7,728 nt of DNA from an uncultured Muribaculum sp. (GCA_947573015.1 CANPDS010000120.1:1-7728), one strand, 5' to 3'; shown: positions 1-6,171, counted from the first letter of the stretch. Translations and numbers: made by a program. Notes: a model not told the origin generated them from the sequence alone.

Positions 1-9
1 GGCTTTTAG

Positions 10-141
10 CCGTTGGAAAATTTTAGGAGAGTGTTTCCGAGGGGGATTGCTGAATACATGAGAGCCATGAAGTATCCTGATATTCCGAGGAGTGGGGCTG
101 AGGGTAGTGCGGAGGATGTGATTGAGGTCTTGGTCAGATGA
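10..141 (+). other. Coding-like plus-strand stretch, possible 3' end of a convergent gene or gene remnant
   Basis: This is the only part of the left edge that looks coding. The frame ending at TGA 139-141 reads 43 residues with a protein-like composition (for example GIAEYMRAMKYPDIPRSG, then AEDVIEVLVR). Its codons mostly begin with A or G, and the strand is purine-rich. It would overlap the end of the opposite-strand glycosyltransferase gene by 8 bases. Against it, TAG at 7-9 is in frame, so a long gene entering from the left would need a frameshift or be broken. An ATG at 58 would give only 27 residues, and it overlaps by ATGA the stop of another plus-strand frame that is open from the window edge. 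All five arginine codons are AGA or AGG, unlike the neighbouring genes. I do not recognise the product. Confidence 0.22.
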
Positions 142-1084
142 TGCGGTCGCGGATAGCGTAGCGTGGGCGGTGTTTTACCTCGGTGTAGATTTTGCCGATG
201 TATTCGCCTACTATTCCTATGGCCATTAGTGTCAGTGAGCCGAGAAACCATATGGAGAGTATCAGTGATGTCCAGCCGGATATGGTGCGGTGGGCGAAGT
301 AGCTGCCGAACACCCATATGGCTACGGCGATGTCGATAAGCAACAGAATGAGCCCTACTACGAATATGATGCGGATGGGTTTGGATGAGAATGAGGTGAT
401 GCCGTCGATGGAGAAGCTCAGCATCTTTGTGAGCGGGTATTTAGATTCGCCGGCAACGCGCTCATGGCGTTCGTATGTGACTATGGCAGTGTCGAGGCCT
501 ATCTGAGGGATAATGCCTCGCAGGAACAGGTTGCTCTCTCCATACTCAGAGAGCAGGTCGAGGGCGCGTGCGCTGAGCAGTCGGTAGTCGGCATGGTCGT
601 AGATGGTGTCGAGGCCCATTCGGTGCTGAAGTGTGTAGAAGGCATGTGCTGTGGTGCGCTTGAACCATGTGTCGGTGGCGCGGCTCGACCTCACTCCGTA
701 TACTATTTCTTTGCCTTGGCGGAACTCTTCGACCATGCGCACGATTGCTTCGGGGTCGTCCTGAAGGTCGGCATCGATTGAAATTGCAGCGTCGCACATG
801 TTGCGTACAGCCATAAGTCCGGCAAGAAGCGCATATTGGTGTCCGCGATTGTGGGCCAAAGATATTCCTTTTATGCGTGGATCTTCATGGTGCAGATGTG
901 ATATGACTTCCCATGTATGGTCGCGGCTTCCGTCGTTGCTACACATCAGGAAGCTGTCGATGGCGATAAGTCCGTCGGCGGCCATGCGGTCGAGCAGCGC
1001 GAGAATCTTTGGCGCGGTGATGGGCAGAGCCTCTTCTTCGTTGTAGCATGGTATGACGATGGCAATACGTGGTGTGGAAGTCAT
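134..1084 (-). CDS. GT2 family glycosyltransferase, GtrB/DPMS-like, two C-terminal membrane helices
   Basis: This 316-residue protein is predicted to move a sugar from a nucleotide donor onto a polyprenyl phosphate at the inner leaflet of the cytoplasmic membrane, as GtrB and dolichol-phosphate-mannose synthases do. The GT-A domain starts at once (VIPCYNEEE near residues 10-18). NDGSRD is at 50-55 and the metal-binding DADLQDD at 104-110. The family motif ERVAGESKYPL lies near 208-218. Two hydrophobic helices (about 239-259 and 270-292) then precede a basic tail. I take ATG 1084 as the start. The reading frame extends to an ATG at 1129, but those 15 extra residues would be encoded by the hairpin 1114-1149 and family homology begins only after 1084. 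No Shine-Dalgarno or local promoter is visible, so it may depend on readthrough from proS. The sugar and acceptor cannot be told from sequence; roles in glycan or O-antigen modification are inference. Confidence 0.9.
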   Translation of the reverse strand: MTSTPRIAIVIPCYNEEEALPITAPKILALLDRMAADGLIAIDSFLMCSNDGSRDHTWEVISHLHHEDPRIKGISLAHNRGHQYALLAGLMAVRNMCDAAISIDADLQDDPEAIVRMVEEFRQGKEIVYGVRSSRATDTWFKRTTAHAFYTLQHRMGLDTIYDHADYRLLSARALDLLSEYGESNLFLRGIIPQIGLDTAIVTYERHERVAGESKYPLTKMLSFSIDGITSFSSKPIRIIFVVGLILLLIDIAVAIWVFGSYFAHRTISGWTSLILSIWFLGSLTLMAIGIVGEYIGKIYTEVKHRPRYAIRDRII

Positions 1085-1113
1085 GGCAGGATGGTTGTGT
1101 GGTGAGGTGATTA

Positions 1114-1149
1114 AAACGTAGGGATGCACCTTGGTGCGTCCCTACGTTT
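1114..1149 (-). terminator. Long perfect hairpin after proS; terminator and/or dispersed palindromic repeat
   Basis: The arms AAACGTAGGGA (1114-1124) and TCCCTACGTTT (1139-1149) pair over 11 bp. They continue through a T-G wobble into GCAC/GTGC, leaving a CTTG tetraloop. On the minus strand the stem begins 21 nt after the proS stop and runs into TTTTAAT, as an intrinsic terminator would. It ends about 30 nt before the glycosyltransferase start, so it could attenuate transcription into that gene. The near-perfect symmetry over 36 nt also resembles the short palindromic repeats found scattered in Bacteroidales genomes; that is inference from one copy. Confidence 0.6.
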
Positions 1150-1170
1150 GATAATTAATCGTCAGTATGA

Positions 1171-2652
1171 TCAATAGTTGCGTGCAAAGATCACACGGCG
1201 TGCGGATGGCTTGCCGGTGTAGATGCAGGTGCCTGGAGTAGTGTCACCGTCGAAGGGGATGCAGCGTATGGTAGCCTTTGTCTCCTCTTTGATCTTTTCT
1301 TCGGTTTCGGTGGTTCCGTCCCAATGTGCGAGCAGGAATCCGCCTTTTTCGATCTCTTCCTTAAATTCTTCCCAAGTGTCGACGGGACGGGTCATGCTCT
1401 CACGTAGGCGCAGGGCTTTGTCGTAAATGCCCTGCTGTATATCTTCGAGGAGCTTGGCCACGTATTCGGCAATGCCTTCGAGGGGTGCTGAGTGCTTTTC
1501 GAGGGTGTCGCGGCGCATGACTTCGACGGTTCCTTCCTCGATGTCGCGTGCACCGATGGCAAGACGCACGGGCACACCCTTGAGCTCGTAGTCGGCAAAC
1601 TTGAATCCGGGACGGCGGTTTTCGGCGTCGTCATACTTTACGCTGATGCCGAGCTCGCGCAGGCGGTTGATGATTGGATCGACATGGGCGGATATGGCTG
1701 CGAGCTGGTCGGCATTTTTATAAATGGGTATGATCACCACCTGTATTGGTGCGATATGTGGTGGCAGCACAAGGCCGTTGTCGTCGGAGTGGGTCATGAT
1801 GAGTGCTCCCATCAGACGTGTTGACACACCCCATGATGTGGCCCAGACGTATTCTGGCTGGTTCTCCTTGTTGACGAAAGTCACATCGAATGCCTTGGCG
1901 AAGTTTTGGCCGAGGAAGTGGGATGTGCCAGACTGGAGCGCCTTGCCATCCTGCATCATTGCCTCAATGGTGTAGGTGTTGATTGCTCCTGCAAAGCGTT
2001 CGTTGGCGCTCTTCACTCCTTTTACCACGGGAACAGCGAGATACTTCTCGGCAAAGTCGGCATATACGTTGAGCATCTGTATGGCACGGGCTTCGGCTTC
2101 TTCTGCGGTGGCGTGGGCTGTATGGCCTTCCTGCCACAGGAACTCAGCTGTGCGGAGGAACATGCGTGTGCGCATTTCCCAACGAAGCACGTTGCACCAT
2201 TGGTTGCATAGGATGGGAAGATCGCGGTACGAGTTGATCCAGTTGCGGTATGTGTTCCAAATGATTGTCTCTGATGTCGGTCGAATGATCAGTTCCTCGT
2301 CGAGACGTGCCTCCGGATCAACGACAACGCCTGAGCCGTCGGGAGCATTCATCAGTCGGTGGTGGGTTACCACGGCACACTCTTTGGCAAATCCCTCTAC
2401 ATGCTCTGCCTCACGTGACAGGAACGACTTGGGTATGAGCAGGGGGAAGTAGGCGTTCTGTACGCCGGTCTGCTTGAACATGTCGTCGAGATAGCGCTGC
2501 ATCTTTTCCCATATGGCATATCCGTAGGGCTTGATTACCATGCAGCCGCGTACGGCGCTCTGTTCGGCAAGATCAGCCTTTACAACCAGTTCGTTGTACC
2601 ATTTCGAGTAATCCTCACTGCGTTTGGTGAGGTTTTTTAGTTCTTTAGCCAT
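1171..2652 (-). CDS. proS: Prolyl-tRNA synthetase, type 3 (archaeal/eukaryotic-like)
   Basis: This is a 493-residue class II aminoacyl-tRNA synthetase that activates proline with ATP and charges tRNA-Pro in the cytoplasm (EC 6.1.1.15). The catalytic core shows RPTSE at 124-128, the motif 2 region RWEMRTRMFLRTAEFLWQEG (157-176) and GTSHFLGQNFAKAFD at 242-256. The motif 3 region SWGVSTRLMGAL starts at 273. An HGTP-type anticodon-binding domain spans about 301-400, followed by the C-terminal domain typical of type 3 enzymes ending in tyrosine (RNY). There is no INS editing insertion of the E. coli type. In archaeal-type homologues this C-terminal domain binds zinc through four cysteines. Here only C464 and C476 remain, and from memory other Bacteroidota enzymes look alike, so zinc binding is probably lost. 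The length is full. The gene is divergent from the guanine deaminase gene and has its own -7 box at 2707-2714. Confidence 0.98.
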   Translation of the reverse strand: MAKELKNLTKRSEDYSKWYNELVVKADLAEQSAVRGCMVIKPYGYAIWEKMQRYLDDMFKQTGVQNAYFPLLIPKSFLSREAEHVEGFAKECAVVTHHRLMNAPDGSGVVVDPEARLDEELIIRPTSETIIWNTYRNWINSYRDLPILCNQWCNVLRWEMRTRMFLRTAEFLWQEGHTAHATAEEAEARAIQMLNVYADFAEKYLAVPVVKGVKSANERFAGAINTYTIEAMMQDGKALQSGTSHFLGQNFAKAFDVTFVNKENQPEYVWATSWGVSTRLMGALIMTHSDDNGLVLPPHIAPIQVVIIPIYKNADQLAAISAHVDPIINRLRELGISVKYDDAENRRPGFKFADYELKGVPVRLAIGARDIEEGTVEVMRRDTLEKHSAPLEGIAEYVAKLLEDIQQGIYDKALRLRESMTRPVDTWEEFKEEIEKGGFLLAHWDGTTETEEKIKEETKATIRCIPFDGDTTPGTCIYTGKPSARRVIFARNY

Positions 2653-2706
2653 TGCAGGTGTATGTTTATTTGATTATTTTCGCTGAAAATATAGGTTTTA
2701 TGGCTG

Positions 2707-2714
2707 CAAAGTTA
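2707..2714 (-). promoter_or_regulatory. Bacteroidota -7 box for proS
   Basis: On the minus strand this reads TAACTTTG, a full match to the Bacteroidota primary-sigma -7 consensus TAnnTTTG. It would start transcription near 2700 and give proS a leader of about 48 nt. No TTTG lies at the usual distance upstream; the nearest TTTTG is only 12 nt away, so the -33 element is weak or missing. Confidence 0.6.
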
Positions 2715-2775
2715 AGAAAAATCCTACAAAACGGGTGCGGTCGGCGTTATATATATTCAAGCCCGGAGTACGGAC

Positions 2776-2783
2776 TATGTTTT
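2776..2783 (+). promoter_or_regulatory. Weak candidate -7 box for the guanine deaminase gene
   Basis: TATGTTTT matches TAnnTTTG except for its last base and sits 19 nt before the ATG at 2803. There is no recognisable -33 TTTG about 20 nt upstream. It is the best candidate in the 150-nt divergent gap, but it could be chance in AT-rich sequence. Confidence 0.3.
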
Positions 2784-2802
2784 TAGATCAAGATGAAATA
2801 TT

Positions 2803-3288
2803 ATGGAACTATTTGATGATATCGACGAGCGGATGATGGATATGGCATGCCGTCTGGCTGAAGAGAATGTAGAAAACGGCGGTGGTCCTTTCGGAGCAGT
2901 GATCGTTGATGCGGATAGAAAACTGGTATCTACCGGCGTCAATGAGGTAACTCTGCGCAACGACCCAACTGCCCATGCCGAGGTTAATGCCATTCGTGCA
3001 GCGTGCGGCGTGCTCGCCACGTTCAAGCTTAATGGATGCACTGTCTACAGTTCGTGCGAGCCATGTCCGATGTGTCTGAGCGCGCTTTACTGGGCCGGTG
3101 TAAAGCGTGTGGTCTACGGCAATACAAAGGAGGATGCCGACGCTATCGACTTCAGCGACCGCTTTATTTACGATGAGATAGAACGGCGCCCGGAAGAGCG
3201 TAGTGTGCGTTGCCTGCATATGGCTACACGGCGTGCTATACGTGCCTTCGAGCTATGGGCTGCCAAGAGCGACAAGGTATCTTATTGA
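2803..3288 (+). CDS. guaD: Guanine deaminase (cytidine deaminase-fold nucleobase deaminase)
   Basis: This 161-residue zinc enzyme is predicted to deaminate guanine to xanthine (EC 3.5.4.3) in purine salvage and catabolism. The fold signature is complete: HAE at 58-60 (zinc ligand H58, proton-shuttle E60) and PCPMC at 87-91 (zinc ligands C88 and C91). Several features match Bacillus subtilis GuaD rather than the tRNA deaminase TadA, as I remember that sequence. These are GGPFGAVIV near residue 27, asparagine N47, NDPTAHAEV, the FxDxFIYxE segment near 117-125 with D119, and above all a C-terminus ending in tyrosine. In GuaD that tail swaps onto the partner subunit and Y156 closes its active site. 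The start at 2803 gives the usual family length. No purine genes lie nearby. TadA or another nucleobase deaminase is the main alternative, but the tail argues against it. Confidence 0.88.
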   Translation: MELFDDIDERMMDMACRLAEENVENGGGPFGAVIVDADRKLVSTGVNEVTLRNDPTAHAEVNAIRAACGVLATFKLNGCTVYSSCEPCPMCLSALYWAGVKRVVYGNTKEDADAIDFSDRFIYDEIERRPEERSVRCLHMATRRAIRAFELWAAKSDKVSY

Positions 3289-3316
3289 TCGTTACGGGAT
3301 GTATCTTTACACACAA

Positions 3317-3345
3317 AAGCACGACAATCATTGATTGCCGTGCTT
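3317..3345 (-). terminator. Intrinsic terminator of rpmH
   Basis: The arms AAGCACG (3317-3323) and CGTGCTT (3339-3345) pair over 7 bp. They continue after one A/C mismatch with CAATC/GATTG around a 3-nt loop. Read on the minus strand, the stem is followed directly by TTTTGTGTG, so it suits termination of rpmH, whose stop lies 44 nt upstream. On the plus strand it is followed by AAATGC without a T-run, so it is a poor terminator for the convergent deaminase gene. Confidence 0.7.
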
Positions 3346-3389
3346 AAATGCTTTCTAATGACCTATGTGAGGCCTGTTAAAAGAGGGGA

Positions 3390-3545
3390 TTATTTGCGGG
3401 CGATTGTCTCGCTTACGGTAAGGTGCACACGACCTTTAGCACGACGACGTGCGAGGACTTTGCGACCGTTGGGAGTGGACATACGCTCACGGAATCCGTG
3501 CTTGTTTACTCTTTTGCGGTTGGAGGGCTGGAATGTTCTCTTCAT
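3390..3545 (-). CDS. rpmH: 50S ribosomal protein bL34
   Basis: This 51-residue basic protein of the large ribosomal subunit is too short for usual ORF cutoffs. The sequence starts MKRTFQPSNRKRVNKHGFRE, the hallmark bL34 N-terminus, and continues with RMSTPNGRKVLARRRAKGR and LTVSETIARK. The length matches the roughly 50-residue family. It binds 23S rRNA during 50S assembly. The gene has a strong promoter (3623-3654) with a leader of about 70 nt, and its own terminator (3317-3345), so it is probably monocistronic. It is not next to dnaA or rnpA here, unlike the classic arrangement. Confidence 0.98.
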   Translation of the reverse strand: MKRTFQPSNRKRVNKHGFRERMSTPNGRKVLARRRAKGRVHLTVSETIARK

Positions 3546-3622
3546 TGCAGTATAATTGTTTTGTTGTTATAATCTGTGTGCCACATTGGTCGGCCTATTG
3601 GCTGGCTGTGTGAAATCGCGTG

Positions 3623-3654
3623 CAAAATTACGCAAAACATTTTTATTTTGCAAA
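3623..3654 (-). promoter_or_regulatory. Strong Bacteroidota promoter for rpmH
   Basis: On the minus strand, TTTG (3651-3654) is followed after exactly 20 nt by TAATTTTG (3623-3630). Both are full matches to the -33/-7 elements of the Bacteroidota primary sigma factor. Predicted initiation is near 3616, about 70 nt before the rpmH start. Confidence 0.8.
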
Positions 3655-3664
3655 TGTTGGGTTA

Positions 3665-3691
3665 ATTTCCACGTGGGAAATATTTTTTTTT
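3665..3691 (+). terminator. Small hairpin followed by a long T-run on the plus strand
   Basis: ATTTCC (3665-3670) and GGAAAT (3676-3681) form a 6-bp stem around ACGTG, and the plus strand then runs into an unbroken stretch of T residues to 3691. Its polarity would stop plus-strand transcription, for example readthrough from the deaminase gene that has passed antisense over rpmH. It does not have the right polarity to end the sprT-like gene. The stem is short and AT-rich, so it may equally be a protein-binding palindrome or chance. Confidence 0.3.
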
Positions 3692-3716
3692 GACACGCTC
3701 TTAATATTCTTTGGGG

Positions 3717-4397
3717 CTATGTTTTTTTTGTGGATGGTGGGGAGAGTGTCGTGATTTTATTGTTTTTTATATCAATGGAGAGTGGAGTGGCTGCGCTGAG
3801 TACGTGGTTTAGCTCTATAGGATCAGGAAGGTAGAGTTTGGGCTTTAATGCAGCGGGAAAGCGATCGAAGAATCTGTCGTGGGACAGGTACCAGTGGCAT
3901 TCCTTTACTGAAAACAGTCGGGGTATGTCGCGGTACATCTGGAATATTCGTGAACGAGCAGTCACCATTAAGCCAATTCGTCCATCTGTCAGTATGGCTG
4001 TGCATATGATGTGAAATGGACGCCGGCTTTGACTTTTTGCCGCGATTGTTACGGATATGTGGCGTGAATAGGTGTGATTGATCTGCGCCATCATGGTGCG
4101 GAATGCCGGTCCGTGGGGACTTTGCCCGTGAGGCCCATAGAGGTCAATCCAATAATGTATCATCTCGTGGATGATGACGTCGTCGATGGCGTCGGGGTCG
4201 AGATCAAACGATTTGCTTATGGTGATGGAGCGATGGTGCAGGGTGGAAAGGCCGCGTCGCACTGTCCGGTGGGAGTAGCATCCGGCACGTGTTGCTGCTG
4301 AACTTACTTTCAGAGGTAGCGGTGGGAGCTTGTTACCGAATATCTGGGCGTTAAATCTATTGAATCTGTCGGCGAGGAGTGGGAGAGTCACCGTCAT
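3717..4397 (-). CDS. SprT-like domain zinc metalloprotein
   Basis: This 226-residue protein carries the zincin motif HEMIH at residues 77-81 (H77 and H81 as ligands, E78 catalytic) and a downstream SPHGPAF with H95 as the likely third ligand. This is the SprT/Spartan layout HExxH plus HGxxF. The N-terminus LADRFNRFNAQIFGNKLPPL also fits the family. Residues from about 120 on are not recognisable; the region is basic and has no cysteine-rich zinc ribbon of the kind many SprT proteins carry. Family members include DNA-protein crosslink proteases, but many bacterial homologues have unknown substrates. No signal peptide is visible, so it is probably cytoplasmic. It lies 53 nt behind the S4 gene, has AGGA about 8 nt before its ATG, and is probably the last gene of the rplY operon. 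No clear terminator follows before rpmH. Confidence 0.85.
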   Translation of the reverse strand: MTVTLPLLADRFNRFNAQIFGNKLPPLPLKVSSAATRAGCYSHRTVRRGLSTLHHRSITISKSFDLDPDAIDDVIIHEMIHYWIDLYGPHGQSPHGPAFRTMMAQINHTYSRHISVTIAAKSQSRRPFHIICTAILTDGRIGLMVTARSRIFQMYRDIPRLFSVKECHWYLSHDRFFDRFPAALKPKLYLPDPIELNHVLSAATPLSIDIKNNKITTLSPPSTKKT

Positions 4398-4450
4398 GGC
4401 TTTTCCTGAATGTTTGTATATGGTGTGGTAGAGCGTCCGATTTCAACTTC

Positions 4451-4879
4451 TTAATCTTCGGTGTCGAAGTCGAAATCGAAGTCCCACCCGTCGTCCATGG
4501 CTTCTTCCTTGAAGCGCGACAGCTCGCGTCCTTCGCGTTTAGTCGGACGTCCGAGGCCTTTGCGGCGATCAATGAAGCCGCTTATTTTAACCACTTCGAG
4601 CAGATCGAGTTCTGATTGTGGAGTGATGTTTTCAAGATAGTCTGGCACGAGTTTGGCGCCAAGACGGTTGGCCGTTAGGGCTTTTACGCGGAATGAGTAG
4701 GTGACCGGTGGCTTGCGTACATTTATTATATCGCCGGGTTTTACCACACGCGATGGCTTTACGGCAGTGCCTCCCATCAGTACGCGCCCTTTTTTGCAGG
4801 CGTCGGTGGCTATGGTGCGTGTCTTGAAGATGCGGGTTGCCCACATCCATTTGTCGATACGTTCTTCAGAGAGTGCCAT
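4451..4879 (-). CDS. hslR: S4 domain RNA-binding protein, Hsp15/HslR-like
   Basis: This 142-residue protein has an N-terminal S4 domain (about 6-55: RIDKWMWATRIFKTRTIA, then GGTAVKPSRVVKPGD). The C-terminal block GRPTKREGRELSRFK (110-124) corresponds to the end of E. coli Hsp15, whose sequence I recall. Hsp15 binds 50S subunits that carry a nascent chain after premature dissociation and helps rescue them; related S4 proteins (RqcP) act in ribosome-associated quality control. The last residues are strikingly acidic and aromatic (DDGWDFDFDFDTED), a tail Hsp15 lacks. Its start lies inside the end of pth with a 14-bp overlap in a different frame, which suggests translational coupling. Company with pth and rplY supports a role at the ribosome. 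The exact function (HslR or RqcP-like) cannot be settled here. Confidence 0.88.
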   Translation of the reverse strand: MALSEERIDKWMWATRIFKTRTIATDACKKGRVLMGGTAVKPSRVVKPGDIINVRKPPVTYSFRVKALTANRLGAKLVPDYLENITPQSELDLLEVVKISGFIDRRKGLGRPTKREGRELSRFKEEAMDDGWDFDFDFDTED

Positions 4880-5480
4880 TATTGGTTTTATCGGGTGTGG
4901 ATTGGGATTTTGCTGGAGCGTTGTTATTGAAGTTGCACATGGCGAACTGTATGCCGCTCAAACAAAAGGCTTTTATTGCTTCGCACGCTACGGATACGCG
5001 TTCGGGAAGTTCCTCTCGCTGAGACGGGGTAAAGCGTCCGAGCACATAATCGATCTGGCATCCCCGTGGGAAATCGTTGCCAATGCCGAAGCGTAGGCGT
5101 GGATATGCGGCTGTGCCGAGCATCTGAGCTATGTTTTTAAGGCCGTTGTGGCCTGCATCGGATCCCGATGGTTTTAGGCGTATGGCTCCGAAGGGAAGGG
5201 CGAGATCGTCGACAAGCACGAGGATGTGGTTGGTGTCGATCCCTTCTTTCTCTTTCCAGTAGCGCACGGCGTTTCCCGAGAGATTCATGTATGTCGACGG
5301 CTTTAGCAGTGTGAGCATCTTGTTTTTGAGACGCATGTGTGCCACGTCGCCGTAGCGGTCGGTGGTAAAAGAAATATTGGATGCCTCGGCAAAGGCATCC
5401 AATATCATAAATCCTATGTTGTGGCGGGTTTCACGGTATTCGTCACCGATATTGCCCAGCCCTACAATCAGATATTTCAT
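4866..5480 (-). CDS. pth: Peptidyl-tRNA hydrolase
   Basis: This 204-residue enzyme cleaves the ester bond of peptidyl-tRNAs released from stalled ribosomes and recycles tRNA (EC 3.1.1.29, cytoplasm). The start MKYLIVGLGNIGDEYRETRH and the active-site residues fit the Pth family: N10, the catalytic H20, N66 in YMNLSG, D91/D92 in LVDD, and N112 in GHNGLK. I choose ATG 5480 because family homology begins exactly there and it is 17 nt after the rplY stop. An upstream ATG at 5549 in the same frame would add 23 residues encoded inside rplY. The C-terminal tail after about residue 185 (rich in N, S, T and K) is longer than in E. coli and has no recognisable motif. It overlaps the S4 gene by 14 bp and is probably co-transcribed from the rplY promoter. 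Confidence 0.97.
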   Translation of the reverse strand: MKYLIVGLGNIGDEYRETRHNIGFMILDAFAEASNISFTTDRYGDVAHMRLKNKMLTLLKPSTYMNLSGNAVRYWKEKEGIDTNHILVLVDDLALPFGAIRLKPSGSDAGHNGLKNIAQMLGTAAYPRLRFGIGNDFPRGCQIDYVLGRFTPSQREELPERVSVACEAIKAFCLSGIQFAMCNFNNNAPAKSQSTPDKTNNGTL

Positions 5481-5497
5481 TAGCAGTAATCTGTTGA

Positions 5498-6142
5498 TTA
5501 AGCCTTGGCAGCGGCACCACGTGCGGCACGTGTGAGCTGTACGGCGCAAACTACGGCGTTTTTGGCGTTGACGAGTTCGAGGCCTTCGAAGTGGAGATCG
5601 CCTACCTGGAGGGTCTTGCCGAGGCCGAGGTTGTCGATGTTGATGACAACGCGTTCGGGGATCTGGGTGTAGACGGCTTTCACCTTGAGCTTCTTCATAG
5701 AGAGCTGGAGCTTACCACCGGCCTTGACACCTTCGGCGTGGCCTTCGAGCTTGACGGGTACTTCAACAACGACGGGCTTCTTGTCGTTAACTTCGAGGAG
5801 GTCGATGTGGAGCACGGTGTCCTTAACGGGATGGAACTGTACTTCGCGGAGCACTGCGTTGCGCTTCTCGCCGTTAACGTCGAGCTCGATAGCGAATACG
5901 TCGGGGGTATAGAGGAGCTTGCGCACATCTTCGTTCTTAACCACGAGGTCGGTAGTGATGAGGCCCTTGCCGTTGCCGATCTCCACGAGCTTTTCGCCTG
6001 GCTTAAGAGCGGTGGTGTAGGGGAGGGTTACGATTTCACCACCATTGAGAACGGCGGGGATGAGGCCTTCTGTGCGGAGGCCCTTGGCTGCCTTCTTACC
6101 GAGATCGGTACGGGGCTGTGCTGCAAGATTGTAAGTCTTCAT
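5498..6142 (-). CDS. rplY: 50S ribosomal protein bL25, Ctc (TL5) type
   Basis: This 214-residue protein binds 5S rRNA in the large subunit. It is the long form, with an N-terminal L25 domain (about 1-92) and a C-terminal TL5/Ctc beta domain. Landmarks are the N-terminal RTDLGKKAAKGLR and GLIPAVLNGG, then AVLREVQFHPVKDTVLHIDL (96-115), GVKAGGKLQ (138-146) and the closing LTRAARGAAAKA. The alanine- and lysine-rich tail is usual for this family. In Firmicutes the homologue Ctc is a general-stress protein. It is the first gene of a likely operon with pth (17-nt gap), the S4 protein and the SprT-like gene. It has a strong promoter at 6223-6254 and a hairpin in its leader (6172-6192). The strongly biased codons leave a long antisense frame that is only a shadow. 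Confidence 0.97.
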   Translation of the reverse strand: MKTYNLAAQPRTDLGKKAAKGLRTEGLIPAVLNGGEIVTLPYTTALKPGEKLVEIGNGKGLITTDLVVKNEDVRKLLYTPDVFAIELDVNGEKRNAVLREVQFHPVKDTVLHIDLLEVNDKKPVVVEVPVKLEGHAEGVKAGGKLQLSMKKLKVKAVYTQIPERVVINIDNLGLGKTLQVGDLHFEGLELVNAKNAVVCAVQLTRAARGAAAKA

Positions 6143-6171
6143 TGCTTGTTGGAATTAAATTGTGTTACTCA

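Noticed and set aside
14..27. Possible slippery heptamer AAATTTT for programmed frameshifting at the left edge
   Set aside because: A -1 shift there leads straight into a TAG at 24-26, so it would not join the frames.
6..317. A 103-residue minus-strand frame running into the left edge, with a hydrophobic C-terminus
   Set aside because: Its first 60 residues overlap the glycosyltransferase on the same strand in another frame, and no start codon fits after the glycosyltransferase stop except two that give about 20 residues.
1085..1129. N-terminal extension of the glycosyltransferase to ATG 1129
   Set aside because: The added residues come from the hairpin and its flank. The family fold begins right after ATG 1084.
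1976..2452. A 158-residue plus-strand open frame antisense to proS
   Set aside because: It overlaps a full-length, well-conserved proS gene; its serine- and arginine-rich composition is that of a shadow frame.
2809..3219. A 136-residue minus-strand frame opposite the guanine deaminase
   Set aside because: The sense strand carries a complete deaminase with all zinc ligands, and the antisense frame shows no family features.
3331..3555. A 74-residue plus-strand frame across rpmH
   Set aside because: It is the complement of the bL34 gene, whose sequence is unmistakable on the minus strand.
5481..5549. N-terminal extension of pth to ATG 5549
   Set aside because: The 23 extra residues are encoded within rplY and are unlike any Pth N-terminus; MKYLIVGLGN is the canonical start.
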